A stretch of DNA of 64,000 bases, from NCBI GenBank assembly GCA_017428055.1, contig JAFRRN010000043.1, positions 1 to 64,000 on the forward strand. The letters run 5' to 3'. Made by a program: the position numbers and the translations under genes. This document shows positions 44,811-60,457 of this stretch, piece by piece. Numbering within the stretch: position 1 is the stretch's first letter; the number at the start of each line of letters is the position of its first letter. The DNA is from Prevotella sp. (lineage in GTDB: Bacteria > Bacteroidota > Bacteroidia > Bacteroidales > Bacteroidaceae). Under the pieces are notes generated by a model. The model saw only the letters and a program-made list of their open reading frames with translations, was not told where the DNA came from and ran no database searches.

Positions 44811-47440
44811 TTATCAAGTCTATCCTTTGTGCAATCTGCCTTTTCGCATCCTTGCCATCGTATGGCAAGACGAAGATAAAACTGAAAAGCCATACCCCAC
44901 AAGCGGAGTATGCCGCCTCGCGTCTGCAACCCATCGAGGGCGCTTACACCATCACGATAGCCAACGCCAATCATGGTGAGGCAGAAGGTTTCACCATTTC
45001 TCGCAAGGGAAAGAATATCCTTATTGACGGCAATGACGGAAGTGGTATGATTTATGGTGCCAACAAGTTGCTTGAATATTATGAGACAAACAAATCCTTG
45101 GACGGCCTTGGAACGATTACTGAAGTTCCTGAAATGAAACTCCGCGGTGCATGTGTAGGACTTCAAAAGACCGTCTATCTCCCCGGACATAAGGTGTATG
45201 AATATCCCTACACACCCGAAAACTTCCCTTGGTTTTACGATAAGGACTTGTGGATTAAATATTTTGACCTTCTCGCATCTAATAACATGAACACCGTTTA
45301 CCTATGGAATGGACATCCTTTTGCTTCCTTGGTCAAGCTCGAAGACTATCCCTTTGCGCCAGAGGTGGACGATGCCACGATGGAGAAAAACCAAGAAATG
45401 TTCTCGTTCCTTACGACAGAAGCGGAACGCAGGGGTATACGGGTAATACAGATGTTCTATAACATCATTTTGTCTAAGCCGTTTGCAGACCATTATGGCC
45501 TTAAAACCCAAGACCGCAACCGTCCCATCACGCCCTTGATAGCAGACTATACCCGCAAGAGTATTTCCGCTTTCGTGCAGAAATACCCTAACGTGGGATT
45601 CCTTGTTTGCCTCGGCGAGGCGATGTCGGGCATCGATACAGACATCCAATGGATGACGGAGACCATCATTCCCGGCATTAAGGATGGACTGAAAGCGTCT
45701 GGGAGGACAGACACGCCTCCTATTATCCTACGCTCACACGACACTGATGGGCCAACCGTGTTAAAAGCCTCATTGCCCCTCTATCCCAATATTTACACCA
45801 TGAGCAAGTACACGGGCGAGAGCCTGACGACATACGAGCCAGGAGGACCATGGGGAGAGACGCATCGAAAGTTGGCGGCAGCCGCTCCCATCCATATCGA
45901 CAATGTACATATCCTCGCCAACTTAGAGCCTTGGCGATGGTCTTCGCCAGCATTCACGCAGAAAACCGTACAAGCCATGCACCAAGTGCATCATTCCAAG
46001 GGGCTGCACCTCTATCCCCAAGCAAGCTACTGGGATTGGCCCTACACGGCAGATAAACTCCCCGACAACCAACGGCTCATGCAAATCGACCGCGACTGGA
46101 TGTGGTACAAGGTATGGGGACGGTATGCTTGGAATTGCCAGCGAGGGGAAGACCAATCATATTGGAAACGACAACTTGCCGACTACTATGGCATTGACAC
46201 CATAGCGGCATCATATCTATTGAAAGCATACGACGAGGCGGGGGAGATTGCGCCCAAACTCATCCGCCGCTTCGGCATTACGGAAGGCAATCGCCAGACA
46301 TTGTTGCTTGGCATGAAAATGGCACAATTGGTCAATCCCTATAAATTCAACATCTATCCGGGATTCTACGAGAGTTGTGGACCGCAGGGGGAGAAACTCA
46401 TCGAGTATGTGGAGAAGGAATGGAAAGGTATTGCCCATGAAGGGGAGTTGCCCATCGACATCGTGAACCAGTGTTGTGAACACGGGGAAAACGCATTGAA
46501 GCAAATCGCGATTTTTAAGCAGACATCGAAGCCTACGCGGCACATAGAAGAGTTGGATCGCGTGTTCCAAGACTTCAACTATTACAATATGTTTGCAGAA
46601 TCATTCCGTTGGAAAGTCCTCTCTGCCCAGCAAGTGTTAAATTATAAATGGACAAAAGACATCACATATATCGAAGCTGCCATTCCATTATTGGAAAAGA
46701 GTCTTGTATGTTGGAAAAGACTTGCCAAAGAAACAGCGACAAGCTATCTGTACGCTAATTCCATGCAAACGGCACAACGTCGTATTCCAGTAGGAGGAAA
46801 TGATGGCCATTTCAAGACATGGTCAGACATGGTCTCCGTGTATGAAGACGAATTGGAAGCATTAAAGGAAAACACCAATAAACTTCAAAGGAAGCAAAAC
46901 AGTCAAGACGATTCGTCTTCTGGTTCCAACCAACAACCCCTTGTTCCTGCCAACATAACACTTCCCTCCCATACACCAACAACCACCTTGGCAGAGAATG
47001 CCATTCTCTTTGAAAACCGAGAAGACACAAAGGTAGATACCCTTGCGCCAGAACTTAAAGGCTTGCAAGCTCTTATCCTCAATCGCGACACGACGAGAAT
47101 CAAGGGAACGACCATCGAGTTCGCATGTGAAAAACCCGTTCAAATGCTGGTTGGTTTTTTCCAAGACGACGACCCTAAGTGGGCAAAGGCTCCCAAACTG
47201 GAAACAGATGCCACAGGCAATGAATATGGACAAGCAGAGCCTGTACTCTATAACGCCATTAGCATGAGAGGAATGCCTCCCGTTCATATCCATACATATC
47301 ATTTAGCCGCAGGAAACCATAGCATTAACCTCCCTAAAGGTATCATTTGCGTTGTGGGATTCACACATTCGTCAATCAAGCAACGTGATGTAGGGTTGCA
47401 AAGTGCTGGAGACGAAGTAGATTGGCTCTTTATGAAATAA
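44807..47440 (+). CDS. Putative secreted glycoside hydrolase (GH67/GH20-like layout), 877 aa
   Basis: The protein has a signal peptide (MIIKSILCAICLFASLPSYG). Residues about 20-110 resemble the non-catalytic N-terminal domain of GH67, GH20 and GH84 enzymes (GNDGSGMIYGANKLLEYYET, then EVPEMKLRGACVGLQ). The next 350 residues look like a TIM barrel: KYFDLLASNNMNTVYLWNGH, FLTTEAERRGIRVIQMFYNI, FLVCLGEAMSG, YTMSKYTGE and LHLYPQASYWDWPYTADKLP. Helical and beta domains follow up to 877, with a Ser- and Asn-rich linker near 690-705. The Glu in CLGEAMSG and Asp/Glu at later strand ends are catalytic candidates. I do not know a named family that fits throughout. It is 7 bp from the next gene. Confidence 0.6.
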   Translation: MIIKSILCAICLFASLPSYGKTKIKLKSHTPQAEYAASRLQPIEGAYTITIANANHGEAEGFTISRKGKNILIDGNDGSGMIYGANKLLEYYETNKSLDGLGTITEVPEMKLRGACVGLQKTVYLPGHKVYEYPYTPENFPWFYDKDLWIKYFDLLASNNMNTVYLWNGHPFASLVKLEDYPFAPEVDDATMEKNQEMFSFLTTEAERRGIRVIQMFYNIILSKPFADHYGLKTQDRNRPITPLIADYTRKSISAFVQKYPNVGFLVCLGEAMSGIDTDIQWMTETIIPGIKDGLKASGRTDTPPIILRSHDTDGPTVLKASLPLYPNIYTMSKYTGESLTTYEPGGPWGETHRKLAAAAPIHIDNVHILANLEPWRWSSPAFTQKTVQAMHQVHHSKGLHLYPQASYWDWPYTADKLPDNQRLMQIDRDWMWYKVWGRYAWNCQRGEDQSYWKRQLADYYGIDTIAASYLLKAYDEAGEIAPKLIRRFGITEGNRQTLLLGMKMAQLVNPYKFNIYPGFYESCGPQGEKLIEYVEKEWKGIAHEGELPIDIVNQCCEHGENALKQIAIFKQTSKPTRHIEELDRVFQDFNYYNMFAESFRWKVLSAQQVLNYKWTKDITYIEAAIPLLEKSLVCWKRLAKETATSYLYANSMQTAQRRIPVGGNDGHFKTWSDMVSVYEDELEALKENTNKLQRKQNSQDDSSSGSNQQPLVPANITLPSHTPTTTLAENAILFENREDTKVDTLAPELKGLQALILNRDTTRIKGTTIEFACEKPVQMLVGFFQDDDPKWAKAPKLETDATGNEYGQAEPVLYNAISMRGMPPVHIHTYHLAAGNHSINLPKGIICVVGFTHSSIKQRDVGLQSAGDEVDWLFMK

Positions 47441-47447
47441 GAAAACG

Positions 47448-54279
<6,832 letters not shown>

Positions 54280-54396
54280 TCTTGGTTTCCATCGTTTTTC
54301 GATATTTCCACGGATGATGAAATTGACCCATGTCGGGTGCAGCATGGGAAATCAGCAAAAAAAGCGCAAAAAAAAGTGGAAATTGAAAAAATGTTG

Positions 54397-54404
54397 TAAT
54401 TTTG
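54397..54404 (+). promoter_or_regulatory. -7 box before the leucine-rich repeat protein
   Basis: TAATTTTG fits TAnnTTTG and is followed by a leader of about 165 bases before the ATG at 54577. No clear -33 is seen. The 297-bp gap between the GH2 gene and this gene otherwise shows no gene or terminator I can support. Confidence 0.45.
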
Positions 54405-54576
54405 CAGCGTTCATTTTCCATCACGTGAGGTTGATGGAGGGAATGCATGGATTGGGAAAGGGTTTACTTATGGGACAGTATGGGCAATCCACTCTTTTCC
54501 GTCATATCGCCTTATAAACATTTATGATATAATCCTGTCTGTTTAGGGTTGCAAGCAGACATCTAACAAAAAACAC

Positions 54577-56622
54577 ATGCAAAAGAAATATGGTATCATG
54601 ATGGTGATGGCATGGGCATTGTCACCATTGGCCTCATTGGCGCAAACTTCTGCGCTGGCAGCCACACCCATGAAGTCTACCGTGAACAACATCCGAAAGG
54701 CACCGGGCAAAAACGTATGGTACGCCAAGCCAGAGGGAACGTTCTACAAGAATGCCTACCCTACGTCCTCGTTGGTGGTGCCGCCTTTTACAGAATTGTC
54801 TTTTGAGAACAAGAGTACCGATGTCACCTCCTCGTCATGGTCCTTGAATGGCGAGACGCAAAGCAACGGCACGTCAACATTTGTTGCAGCCTATCCCGCA
54901 TTACACGAAGAGGCAACCTTCCCCATGCCACAGCTATCTGTGGGTACCGACACATTCGCTTTGGGAAGAATCGCAGACGGGAAGAAATACATAGATGGTA
55001 CCGTCATGACAACCCCTGCCATCAGCAACCTCTCCAAGACAGACTACGTGGTGGGCGGTTCTTACATCGGATGGGCAGACTTCCCTGGCTTTCCTTTCAG
55101 GGGAAGCCGTGATTTAGACGGCGACGGGGTAAAAGAAGATTTCGTCTTTCATTCACTTGTCCAACACTATCCCAAGCCCGCCAAGCCTTTCTATCTCTCC
55201 GCGTTGACAATCCCCTTCTCATCTTACCAGACAGAAAAAGACATGATTCCCGAGGGTAAGGAGGTGACAGTTCGCATCGACGAGGGTACCTACGGCAATA
55301 CCGTTGCCACGGGACACATCACGAAAGCGGATATTGACTTGACATCTTGGAATGAAGGAGACCCCATCACATACGCCGGCCCTACCGTCACGTTTGACGA
55401 GGGACCGATTGTCATTAACGACATGTTCTTCATCGTCGTGGAAGGACTGGAGGAATGTGAGCAGATGGGATTCTGGATTACCTTACCCGCCGCTTACGAA
55501 CAAGAGACGGAAGAATTTCGCACGAGGACAGAAGGATATGACAAGGATGGCAACTACAAGTTTACCACTTGGTCGTCTACATCCGGCAACGTCACCAGTT
55601 ATTGGGAAGCCGTCATATACCTGAACGGCATGTTTGACATGGCTGAAATCGACTCCACCTCGTATGCGTTGACAGCCTCTGCCGAAGGTGGGGAGGTGAT
55701 ATTGACATTCCGTTCCGCCCAACCATTTGTCATCACAGACGGGGAAGGGGAACAAACGCCCACATATACCATTGAGGGGTTGCCCGAATGGTTGTCCATC
55801 CTGTCGGTCGAGGACACCGAGGACCATCTGACACGCCTCACGCTCTTGGCACAGCCTTACAATGGACCCACGCCCGATGGCAGGGAAGTGTCCGTGCGCC
55901 TACGTAGCGACTACGGTGTTTGTACCGATTATGTCACCATCACGCAAGTCCCAAAGGTGGGCGACCATCTCACCACTCTCTCCGATGAGGGCAGGAACAT
56001 CCATTTCACCATCACGGACATGGACGACTACACTTGTGAGATTACCGACCTCGACATCCCTGCCGACGGCACCATCACCATCCCTGCCGCCATTTGGGAG
56101 TTTGAGGTGACGGGCATCGCCGACCAAGCGTTTGCCGACCGTGACGACTTGACGGACATCACCATCGACTTCGCCTACAATTCCTGCGGCGGAAACATCG
56201 GCAAGGAGGCGTTCAAGGGATGCACCAACCTACAGGCCATCACCATCGGCGAGAACACCAGCAGCATCGGGGACAATGCCTTTGCGGGTTGCGCAAACGT
56301 GACGAAAGTCGTTTCCATGGTATCGGAACGTGACCTCTGGTCGTTCAACGACAACGCATTTGACGCCTCGGTCTACGAGGAGGCATTGCTCATCGTGCCA
56401 GATGAGAAAATCGAACAATACCAAACGACCAACGGATGGAGCAATTTCAATAAAATCATGGATGCTGAGACGGCTGCCGACATCCGTGTAAACGGCATCG
56501 ATGCCCCAGCAAAAGCCACCGAAACCTACCTGCTTGATGGCCGACGCACGGACAAGATGCAACGCGGCATCAACATCATCCGCATGGACAATGGTTCTGT
56601 GAAAAAGTTCACTTCCAAGTAA
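54577..56622 (+). CDS. Secreted BspA-like leucine-rich repeat protein with T9SS tail
   Basis: The protein has 681 residues with a signal peptide (MQKKYGIMMVMAWALSPLAS then LAQ). The first 370 residues are beta-rich and match nothing I can name. Residues about 380-470 look like an Ig-like or BACON-type domain, ending DYVTITQVPK. Residues about 505-610 are BspA/TpLRR-type leucine-rich repeats: WEFEVTGIADQAFADRDDLT, IGKEAFKGCTNLQAITIGEN and SIGDNAFAGCANVTKVV. The end GINIIRMDNGSVKKFTSK fits a T9SS tail. Such proteins act in adhesion to host or other cells. It stands alone between a promoter and a terminator, so it is not part of the polysaccharide locus by transcript. Confidence 0.82.
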   Translation: MQKKYGIMMVMAWALSPLASLAQTSALAATPMKSTVNNIRKAPGKNVWYAKPEGTFYKNAYPTSSLVVPPFTELSFENKSTDVTSSSWSLNGETQSNGTSTFVAAYPALHEEATFPMPQLSVGTDTFALGRIADGKKYIDGTVMTTPAISNLSKTDYVVGGSYIGWADFPGFPFRGSRDLDGDGVKEDFVFHSLVQHYPKPAKPFYLSALTIPFSSYQTEKDMIPEGKEVTVRIDEGTYGNTVATGHITKADIDLTSWNEGDPITYAGPTVTFDEGPIVINDMFFIVVEGLEECEQMGFWITLPAAYEQETEEFRTRTEGYDKDGNYKFTTWSSTSGNVTSYWEAVIYLNGMFDMAEIDSTSYALTASAEGGEVILTFRSAQPFVITDGEGEQTPTYTIEGLPEWLSILSVEDTEDHLTRLTLLAQPYNGPTPDGREVSVRLRSDYGVCTDYVTITQVPKVGDHLTTLSDEGRNIHFTITDMDDYTCEITDLDIPADGTITIPAAIWEFEVTGIADQAFADRDDLTDITIDFAYNSCGGNIGKEAFKGCTNLQAITIGENTSSIGDNAFAGCANVTKVVSMVSERDLWSFNDNAFDASVYEEALLIVPDEKIEQYQTTNGWSNFNKIMDAETAADIRVNGIDAPAKATETYLLDGRRTDKMQRGINIIRMDNGSVKKFTSK

Positions 56623-56649
56623 TCTTCCATAGGCTTGGTCTATAATGAT

Positions 56650-56690
56650 AAAACCATTGGTTTGTAGCACACAGACCAATGGTTTTCTTC
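56650..56690 (+). terminator. Intrinsic terminator of the leucine-rich repeat gene
   Basis: A perfect 12-bp inverted repeat AAAACCATTGGT (56650-56661) and its complement (56675-56686), with a 13-base loop, runs into a T-rich tail 28 bp after the stop. Confidence 0.75.
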
Positions 56691-56694
56691 GTTC

Positions 56695-56775
56695 AAAGCT
56701 ATGGTTTGTAAGGTGTAGAGCTATGCTCCTTAACATATAAAGCTATGGTTTAGAGCATACAAACCAATGGTTTTT
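56695..56775. repeat. AAAGCTATGGTTT repeats and a third CCAATGG copy
   Basis: AAAGCTATGGTTT occurs at about 56695 and again at about 56740, with AGAGCTATGCTCC between them. A further AAACCAATGGTTTTT at 56761-56775 repeats the arm of the preceding terminator. A related AAAGCTATGCTT lies at about 4375. Function is unknown. Confidence 0.5.
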
Positions 56776-56782
56776 ACAAACA

Positions 56783-56819
56783 AAAAAGGCGCGACACAAT
56801 CTCTGTGCCACGCCTTTTT
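56783..56819. terminator. Bidirectional intrinsic terminator
   Basis: A 16-bp stem (AAAAAGGCGCGACACA at 56783-56798, paired with 56804-56819, two mismatches) with a 5-base loop separates the plus-strand leucine-rich repeat gene from the minus-strand HU gene. The A- and T-tracts on the two sides suit termination in both directions. Confidence 0.75.
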
Positions 56820-56870
56820 AAATGTTTCATGTTGAATGTTGAATGCTTATTTTGATTCAATTTTGAATAA

Positions 56871-56896
56871 TTCCCGCACGTAGTGCGCCCTTATCC
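56871..56896. repeat. GCACGTAGTGC-type palindromic motif
   Basis: TTCCCGCACGTAGTGCGCCC resembles the right-hand end (TTTCTGCACGWAGTGCATC) of the composite repeats at 4476-4580 and 57561-57662. It is a solitary half copy just downstream of the HU gene stop. Confidence 0.45.
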
Positions 56897-56916
56897 TTCA
56901 TTCATCATTCTCCATT

Positions 56917-57366
56917 TCAATCTCCACCTTCCTCTTCCTCCTCCTCGACGCTGTACTTACCGTACTCCTGCACCTTGAGGCCAGTGGTGAACGGGTTGGT
57001 ACGCACGTTGCCATCGGCGGCACTCCAATGCGTCTCGGGCTGGAAGTTGATGCGGCTTCCCACGATGTTCTTCGCGGCGGTGAACTCCTTCGCGCTGTCG
57101 GCGGCCTCCGTCTTCAGCCCCACCTTGAAGCGTCCGAAACCATTGAGTCGCACGCCATAGCCGGCATCGAAGGCCTCCGCCATCACCACAACCAACTCCT
57201 TGAGCACGGCGATGACATCAGACTTCTTCGCACTCACGTTGTCCTGGATGTGGTCGGCAAGCTTCTCAAGGTCCCAGTAGCCCAGGCACTTCGCCCTGGC
57301 ATACCACTTACCCTCAGTCTTGCTCCCCTCGCACTTGTCCTGGTACAATTTGTAAAATGTAGGCAT
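56917..57366 (-). CDS. HU-like DNA-binding protein with acidic tail
   Basis: The protein has 149 residues. The body matches the Bacteroidetes HU-like (HU-HIG type) family: MPTFYKLYQDKCEGSKTEGK, WYARAKCLGYWDLEKLADHI, SAKKSDVIAVLKELVVVMAE and GYGVRLNGFGRFKVGLKTEA. The C-terminus is extended and ends in six consecutive Glu residues. It would bind DNA without strong sequence preference. In Bacteroidetes genomes it is commonly found next to primase/DUF3987 genes, as here. The promoter at 57474-57505 is a full consensus match. Confidence 0.9.
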   Translation of the reverse strand: MPTFYKLYQDKCEGSKTEGKWYARAKCLGYWDLEKLADHIQDNVSAKKSDVIAVLKELVVVMAEAFDAGYGVRLNGFGRFKVGLKTEAADSAKEFTAAKNIVGSRINFQPETHWSAADGNVRTNPFTTGLKVQEYGKYSVEEEEEEGGD

Positions 57367-57473
57367 AATAAAAAAATTTAGTGGTTAATTTAATTTTCCC
57401 GCTGCCATCTCTTGGTCTATTGTCGCAGAGCCAGCGGATAAAACCCCTTGACAACCATTGTATTTCTACTCTA

Positions 57474-57505
57474 CAAAGATACGAAATAAATTCCATGTTA
57501 CCAAA
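57474..57505 (-). promoter_or_regulatory. Bacteroidetes-type promoter of the HU-like gene
   Basis: On the minus strand TTTG (57502-57505), 20 bp, then TATCTTTG (57474-57481) is a full match to the consensus, with a leader of about 100 bases. Confidence 0.8.
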
Positions 57506-57560
57506 TATTTACATCATTTTTTTAAAGTAAAATTGCGAATGATAAACAATCAATAGTCTA

Positions 57561-57662
57561 TCGCCTACGGCGAGAAATTGGAAAAAATCCATTTCAAAAT
57601 CTCACAAAATCATTTTGTATAATTTGTTTTCAATTTTATATAATTTCTGCACGTAGTGCATC
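57561..57662. repeat. Composite intergenic repeat, copy 2
   Basis: TCGCCTACGGCGAGAAAT (57561-57578), about 65 AT-rich bases, then TTTCTGCACGTAGTGCATC (57644-57662) repeats the order and spacing of the element at 4476-4580. It fills most of the gap between the HU promoter and the CHC2 primase gene. Confidence 0.6.
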
Positions 57663-57672
57663 AAAATCATGT

Positions 57673-58587
57673 TTAATCTTTCATGTTTACTCCCTCCTTT
57701 CTTTTGGTTGACAGGTAATACTCGCTGTAATCCTTGCACCCAGTGGGCAACTGATGATGCACCAGATTGGGCAGCACTTTCTGCAACTGGAGGAAGAGCC
57801 GCTCGCCAGGCTCGTCGCGGTCGGGGTACATGTGGAATTGCGTTGAGAGTTGGGTGTAAAGTGTTGAGAGGATTTCCACATCCTTCCGTTTCAGCAAGGT
57901 TGCCGACGGAATGGCGATTGCCTTATGACCCGCCGAGAGCATCGCCCAACAATCGCTGCACCCTTCGGTGATGTAGAATGCTTCGCCTGGCTTGAGACGG
58001 CTCAGCACGGGCAGGTTGTAAATGCCACACTCCGAGCCTTGCGGAAAGCGGAAACGAGGTGTAGCACCCTTCACGAGGTTGCGGTTCTGGATGCCTACCA
58101 ACTTCCCTTGTCGGTCATAATAGGGTATTTGCAACCAGTCCACGCCCTGCCTGTCTTTCCATGAGGTCAGGCGGCACCAGCGCACCACGCGCTCATCCAA
58201 CTTGCGCTCCTCAAACAGAAACTTTCGCGCCTCCTCATTCAACCACGGACGCTCAAAGAACCGTTCGTAACGCTTTGCATCAAAGGGCTTTGAAGATGGA
58301 AGATTGTCATGCTCGCTCTGGAGTATGATGCAATTCACATCTGCCAACCAACGGCAAGCATCGAGGAAGTCCTTATTCAAATAGCGCATCACCAAATCAA
58401 TAGTGCCTCCCGAAGCCCCACACGCAAAGCATCGGTACGTGTTCCTACGCACATTAAACGTCAAACTGGCATGATGATCATCGTGAAAAGGACAAAGGCA
58501 CTTATGTCGCGAAACTTGGAATCCAAGTCGCTCTGCAACCCCCTCAATGAGAAGGTCGCGGAGCTTTTGCAATTCAAACTTATCCAT
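57673..58587 (-). CDS. CHC2 zinc-finger/TOPRIM primase-like protein
   Basis: The protein has 304 residues. The zinc site is C32-P-F-H35 (LCPFHDDHH) with C53 and C56 (YRCFACGASGG), the CHC2 pattern of DnaG-type primases. A TOPRIM-like domain follows with the acidic motifs AFYITEGCSDCWAM (near 200) and MYPDRDEPGERL (near 255). There is no DnaB-interaction domain of the chromosomal DnaG and the protein is about half its length, so it belongs to the short primases of mobile elements. It lies 16 bp downstream of the DUF3987-like gene. It probably makes primers or processes DNA for an integrated element. Confidence 0.85.
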   Translation of the reverse strand: MDKFELQKLRDLLIEGVAERLGFQVSRHKCLCPFHDDHHASLTFNVRRNTYRCFACGASGGTIDLVMRYLNKDFLDACRWLADVNCIILQSEHDNLPSSKPFDAKRYERFFERPWLNEEARKFLFEERKLDERVVRWCRLTSWKDRQGVDWLQIPYYDRQGKLVGIQNRNLVKGATPRFRFPQGSECGIYNLPVLSRLKPGEAFYITEGCSDCWAMLSAGHKAIAIPSATLLKRKDVEILSTLYTQLSTQFHMYPDRDEPGERLFLQLQKVLPNLVHHQLPTGCKDYSEYYLSTKRKEGVNMKD

Positions 58588-58603
58588 AACAATGAACTAT
58601 GAA

Positions 58604-59905
58604 CTACCCTTTCAGGTATTCCTCCGTTTTCGTGTAGAGACCCGTCTGCGGACTGTACGTGATGAACTTGCGGAACACCCATTTGCGCAACTGTCCGTTA
58701 GTACCCTCCGCGCTCTTGCCAAGGCTGGTGCGGAGTGCTTGCAGTTGTGCCTCGTTGAAGGTGTTGGGAAGGCTGTCGAGCATGTTCTTGGGACCACGAC
58801 GCTGCGCCTCGCCCACCACGTCGGCATCCTTGCCAAGCATGTCAGCAAACAGCTGCATCTTGCTCCAGATGTCGTGATAGACAAGCCATTCCACCATGTC
58901 GCCCATCGACTTCGTCCAAGCCTGGTTGTTGAGTATCCACAACACACAACCAGCCTTCCAACCCGAAACCAGCGCACGTTTGCTGATGTCCCACAGCACA
59001 TCATCATCCGCCAAGTCGGCAAGCGAGGCCATGTCCTGTGCCAACTTATCAGCCAACTTGTTCAATGGTCGGATGATGAACCTGCCCTTGCAAGCGTCGA
59101 GCCGCACTAAGTACTCGTCCAGTTTCTGGTAGAACTCATCCGTATATTTGCCCTGTCGGGGGATTCGCCCGTCACGGCTGGTACGTGCCTTGTAGGAAAA
59201 GACCATACGCCCGAAGGTGCCGTTGAAGAGTTCGTTCTTATAGAACTTGCGCGTGGCAAACGGGGTGGACGAAATCGTGAGGTTGGCACGAAGGACGGGA
59301 TTGCCCGTCACGCCGTCGGCAGTAGCCCTTAATGCGCCCGCCCTTTGGCGGTCGTAGATGTTGCGCAGCATCTGTGTGACCTGCCTATGCCCACCACACA
59401 TGCGGTCTGCCATTTCCACCTCAGGCATGTTGAGGTATTGGGTGCGGTTGCCCAGGCTCTCGCAGCCCATGGCGTTCTGGATGAAGGCGGGGTTGGTCAC
59501 GTCCGAGGGTGGAAACCAGAAAGCCACTTCCGGGCGGACAGGCTTTTTTTTGTTGGCTTCCTTTGTCTTCACTTGCTTCTGCCATTCCACGAGCTTCTTC
59601 AATTCCGCCTCGTCGTGCTGACGGAAGTCACGGCAAATGGCTTCAACAAGTAGTGACAATTGCCCCTTGTTACCCCCACTTTCCGCAACGAGATTGGCCA
59701 TCTGGCCACAGAGTTCCTTCCATGTGAGGTCGGGATACTGAAATTCCGCGCCGCTCACATGTGCGCCAAGGATAGGGAAAAACATCGGGACAAGGGGTTC
59801 ATACATGTCTTTTGACACCTGCGAGAGCAGGATTTTAACGCATTCTGTGCCTTTGCCGAGCTTTGGCATCTTAGGCGCAGAGTTTTTGCTAATGTCGTAT
59901 TTCAT
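58604..59905 (-). CDS. DUF3987-like protein, 433 aa
   Basis: The body resembles DUF3987 proteins that accompany primases in Bacteroidetes elements: VAFWFPPSDVTNPAFIQNAM near residue 150, MADRMCGGHRQVTQMLRNIY, NGTFGRMVFSYKARTSRDGR near 245 and IIRPLNKLADKLAQDMASLA near 285. A Walker A motif is not visible, so ATPase activity is not supported. There is no signal peptide or membrane segment. It is encoded 16 bp upstream of the CHC2 primase and 40 bp downstream of a large nested inverted repeat, which would be a natural place for an operator or origin. The family assignment is from pattern memory and is moderate. Confidence 0.6.
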   Translation of the reverse strand: MKYDISKNSAPKMPKLGKGTECVKILLSQVSKDMYEPLVPMFFPILGAHVSGAEFQYPDLTWKELCGQMANLVAESGGNKGQLSLLVEAICRDFRQHDEAELKKLVEWQKQVKTKEANKKKPVRPEVAFWFPPSDVTNPAFIQNAMGCESLGNRTQYLNMPEVEMADRMCGGHRQVTQMLRNIYDRQRAGALRATADGVTGNPVLRANLTISSTPFATRKFYKNELFNGTFGRMVFSYKARTSRDGRIPRQGKYTDEFYQKLDEYLVRLDACKGRFIIRPLNKLADKLAQDMASLADLADDDVLWDISKRALVSGWKAGCVLWILNNQAWTKSMGDMVEWLVYHDIWSKMQLFADMLGKDADVVGEAQRRGPKNMLDSLPNTFNEAQLQALRTSLGKSAEGTNGQLRKWVFRKFITYSPQTGLYTKTEEYLKG

Positions 59906-59944
59906 TGATAATCAGCTTTTTAGATGAATAAATAATGACCTATC

Positions 59945-60094
59945 CGTTCCAGTTCCAGTTGTTCCAATTAAAAATTTAGCCATTCCAAACCCACCTTATG
60001 TGTACATAACTAATTATATATCAATTAGTTACATAATCTTTAGAAGGGTATTTCGTTTCTCAATTCCTTAATTGGAACTGGAACAACTGGAACG
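59945..60094. repeat. Nested inverted repeats, candidate origin or operator
   Basis: The outer arms are 27 bp each (59945-59971 and 60068-60094), both built from CGTTCCAGTT, a permuted CCAGTTGTTCC block and AATTAA. The inner arms share TTATGT and AACTAATT in opposite orientation around an AT-rich centre, near 59990-60035. The region is gene-free and lies between the 115-residue protein gene and the DUF3987/primase genes. Repeated TTCCAGTT motifs resemble iterons, but no replication protein is proven. Confidence 0.65.
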
Positions 60095-60109
60095 CTCGGC
60101 CGTGAATAC

Positions 60110-60457
60110 CTATCTTTCTACAAAGCCCCCAAGAGCTTGTCGAATCTCGTTCGCCACTTCAAGAGCATAGCTGTCGACGTTGAAATTCTCATCCAAGTTC
60201 TTGAAATTTAGGCGCACCTTTCCGTTTAGGCGTTTGGTACAAGTAATGTGTTGCCCTTCGTAGAGGTGAACATTACGCCGAGTGGTAGATGACATAAATG
60301 AGACCTCTGTGAACGTGTAATGACATTCTTCAAAACCAAAATCCTTACTTGGAATGTCACGCCTCAAAATGCCAGGGTAATCTTTTCCGGGCTTCATTAG
60401 CACTTCGTCTTGCAACTTGGTTTTCAAGTCGATGCACAGCTCTGTATTAACTTTCAT
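60110..60457 (-). CDS. Hypothetical protein, 115 aa
   Basis: I do not recognise this protein. It is basic to neutral, with no signal peptide or membrane helix, and has a compact beta-rich body (YHYTFTEVSFMSSTTRRNVH near residue 45, then HITCTKRLNGKVRLNFKNLD) and a helical C-terminus (YALEVANEIRQALGGFVER). Its ATG is preceded by AAAGGAGG, an unusually strong Shine-Dalgarno for this group, and overlaps the stop of the small gene at 60454-60627 (ATGA). The two are therefore translationally coupled. It belongs to the accessory island rather than the core chromosome. Confidence 0.65.
   Translation of the reverse strand: MKVNTELCIDLKTKLQDEVLMKPGKDYPGILRRDIPSKDFGFEECHYTFTEVSFMSSTTRRNVHLYEGQHITCTKRLNGKVRLNFKNLDENFNVDSYALEVANEIRQALGGFVER

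Noticed and set aside
54314..54517. 67-aa frame before the leucine-rich repeat gene
   Set aside because: It spans the -7 box at 54397-54404 and is Lys-rich low-complexity sequence with no support.
57669..57971. Plus-strand 100-aa frame opposite the CHC2 primase
   Set aside because: It is an antisense shadow of a gene with clear zinc and TOPRIM motifs.
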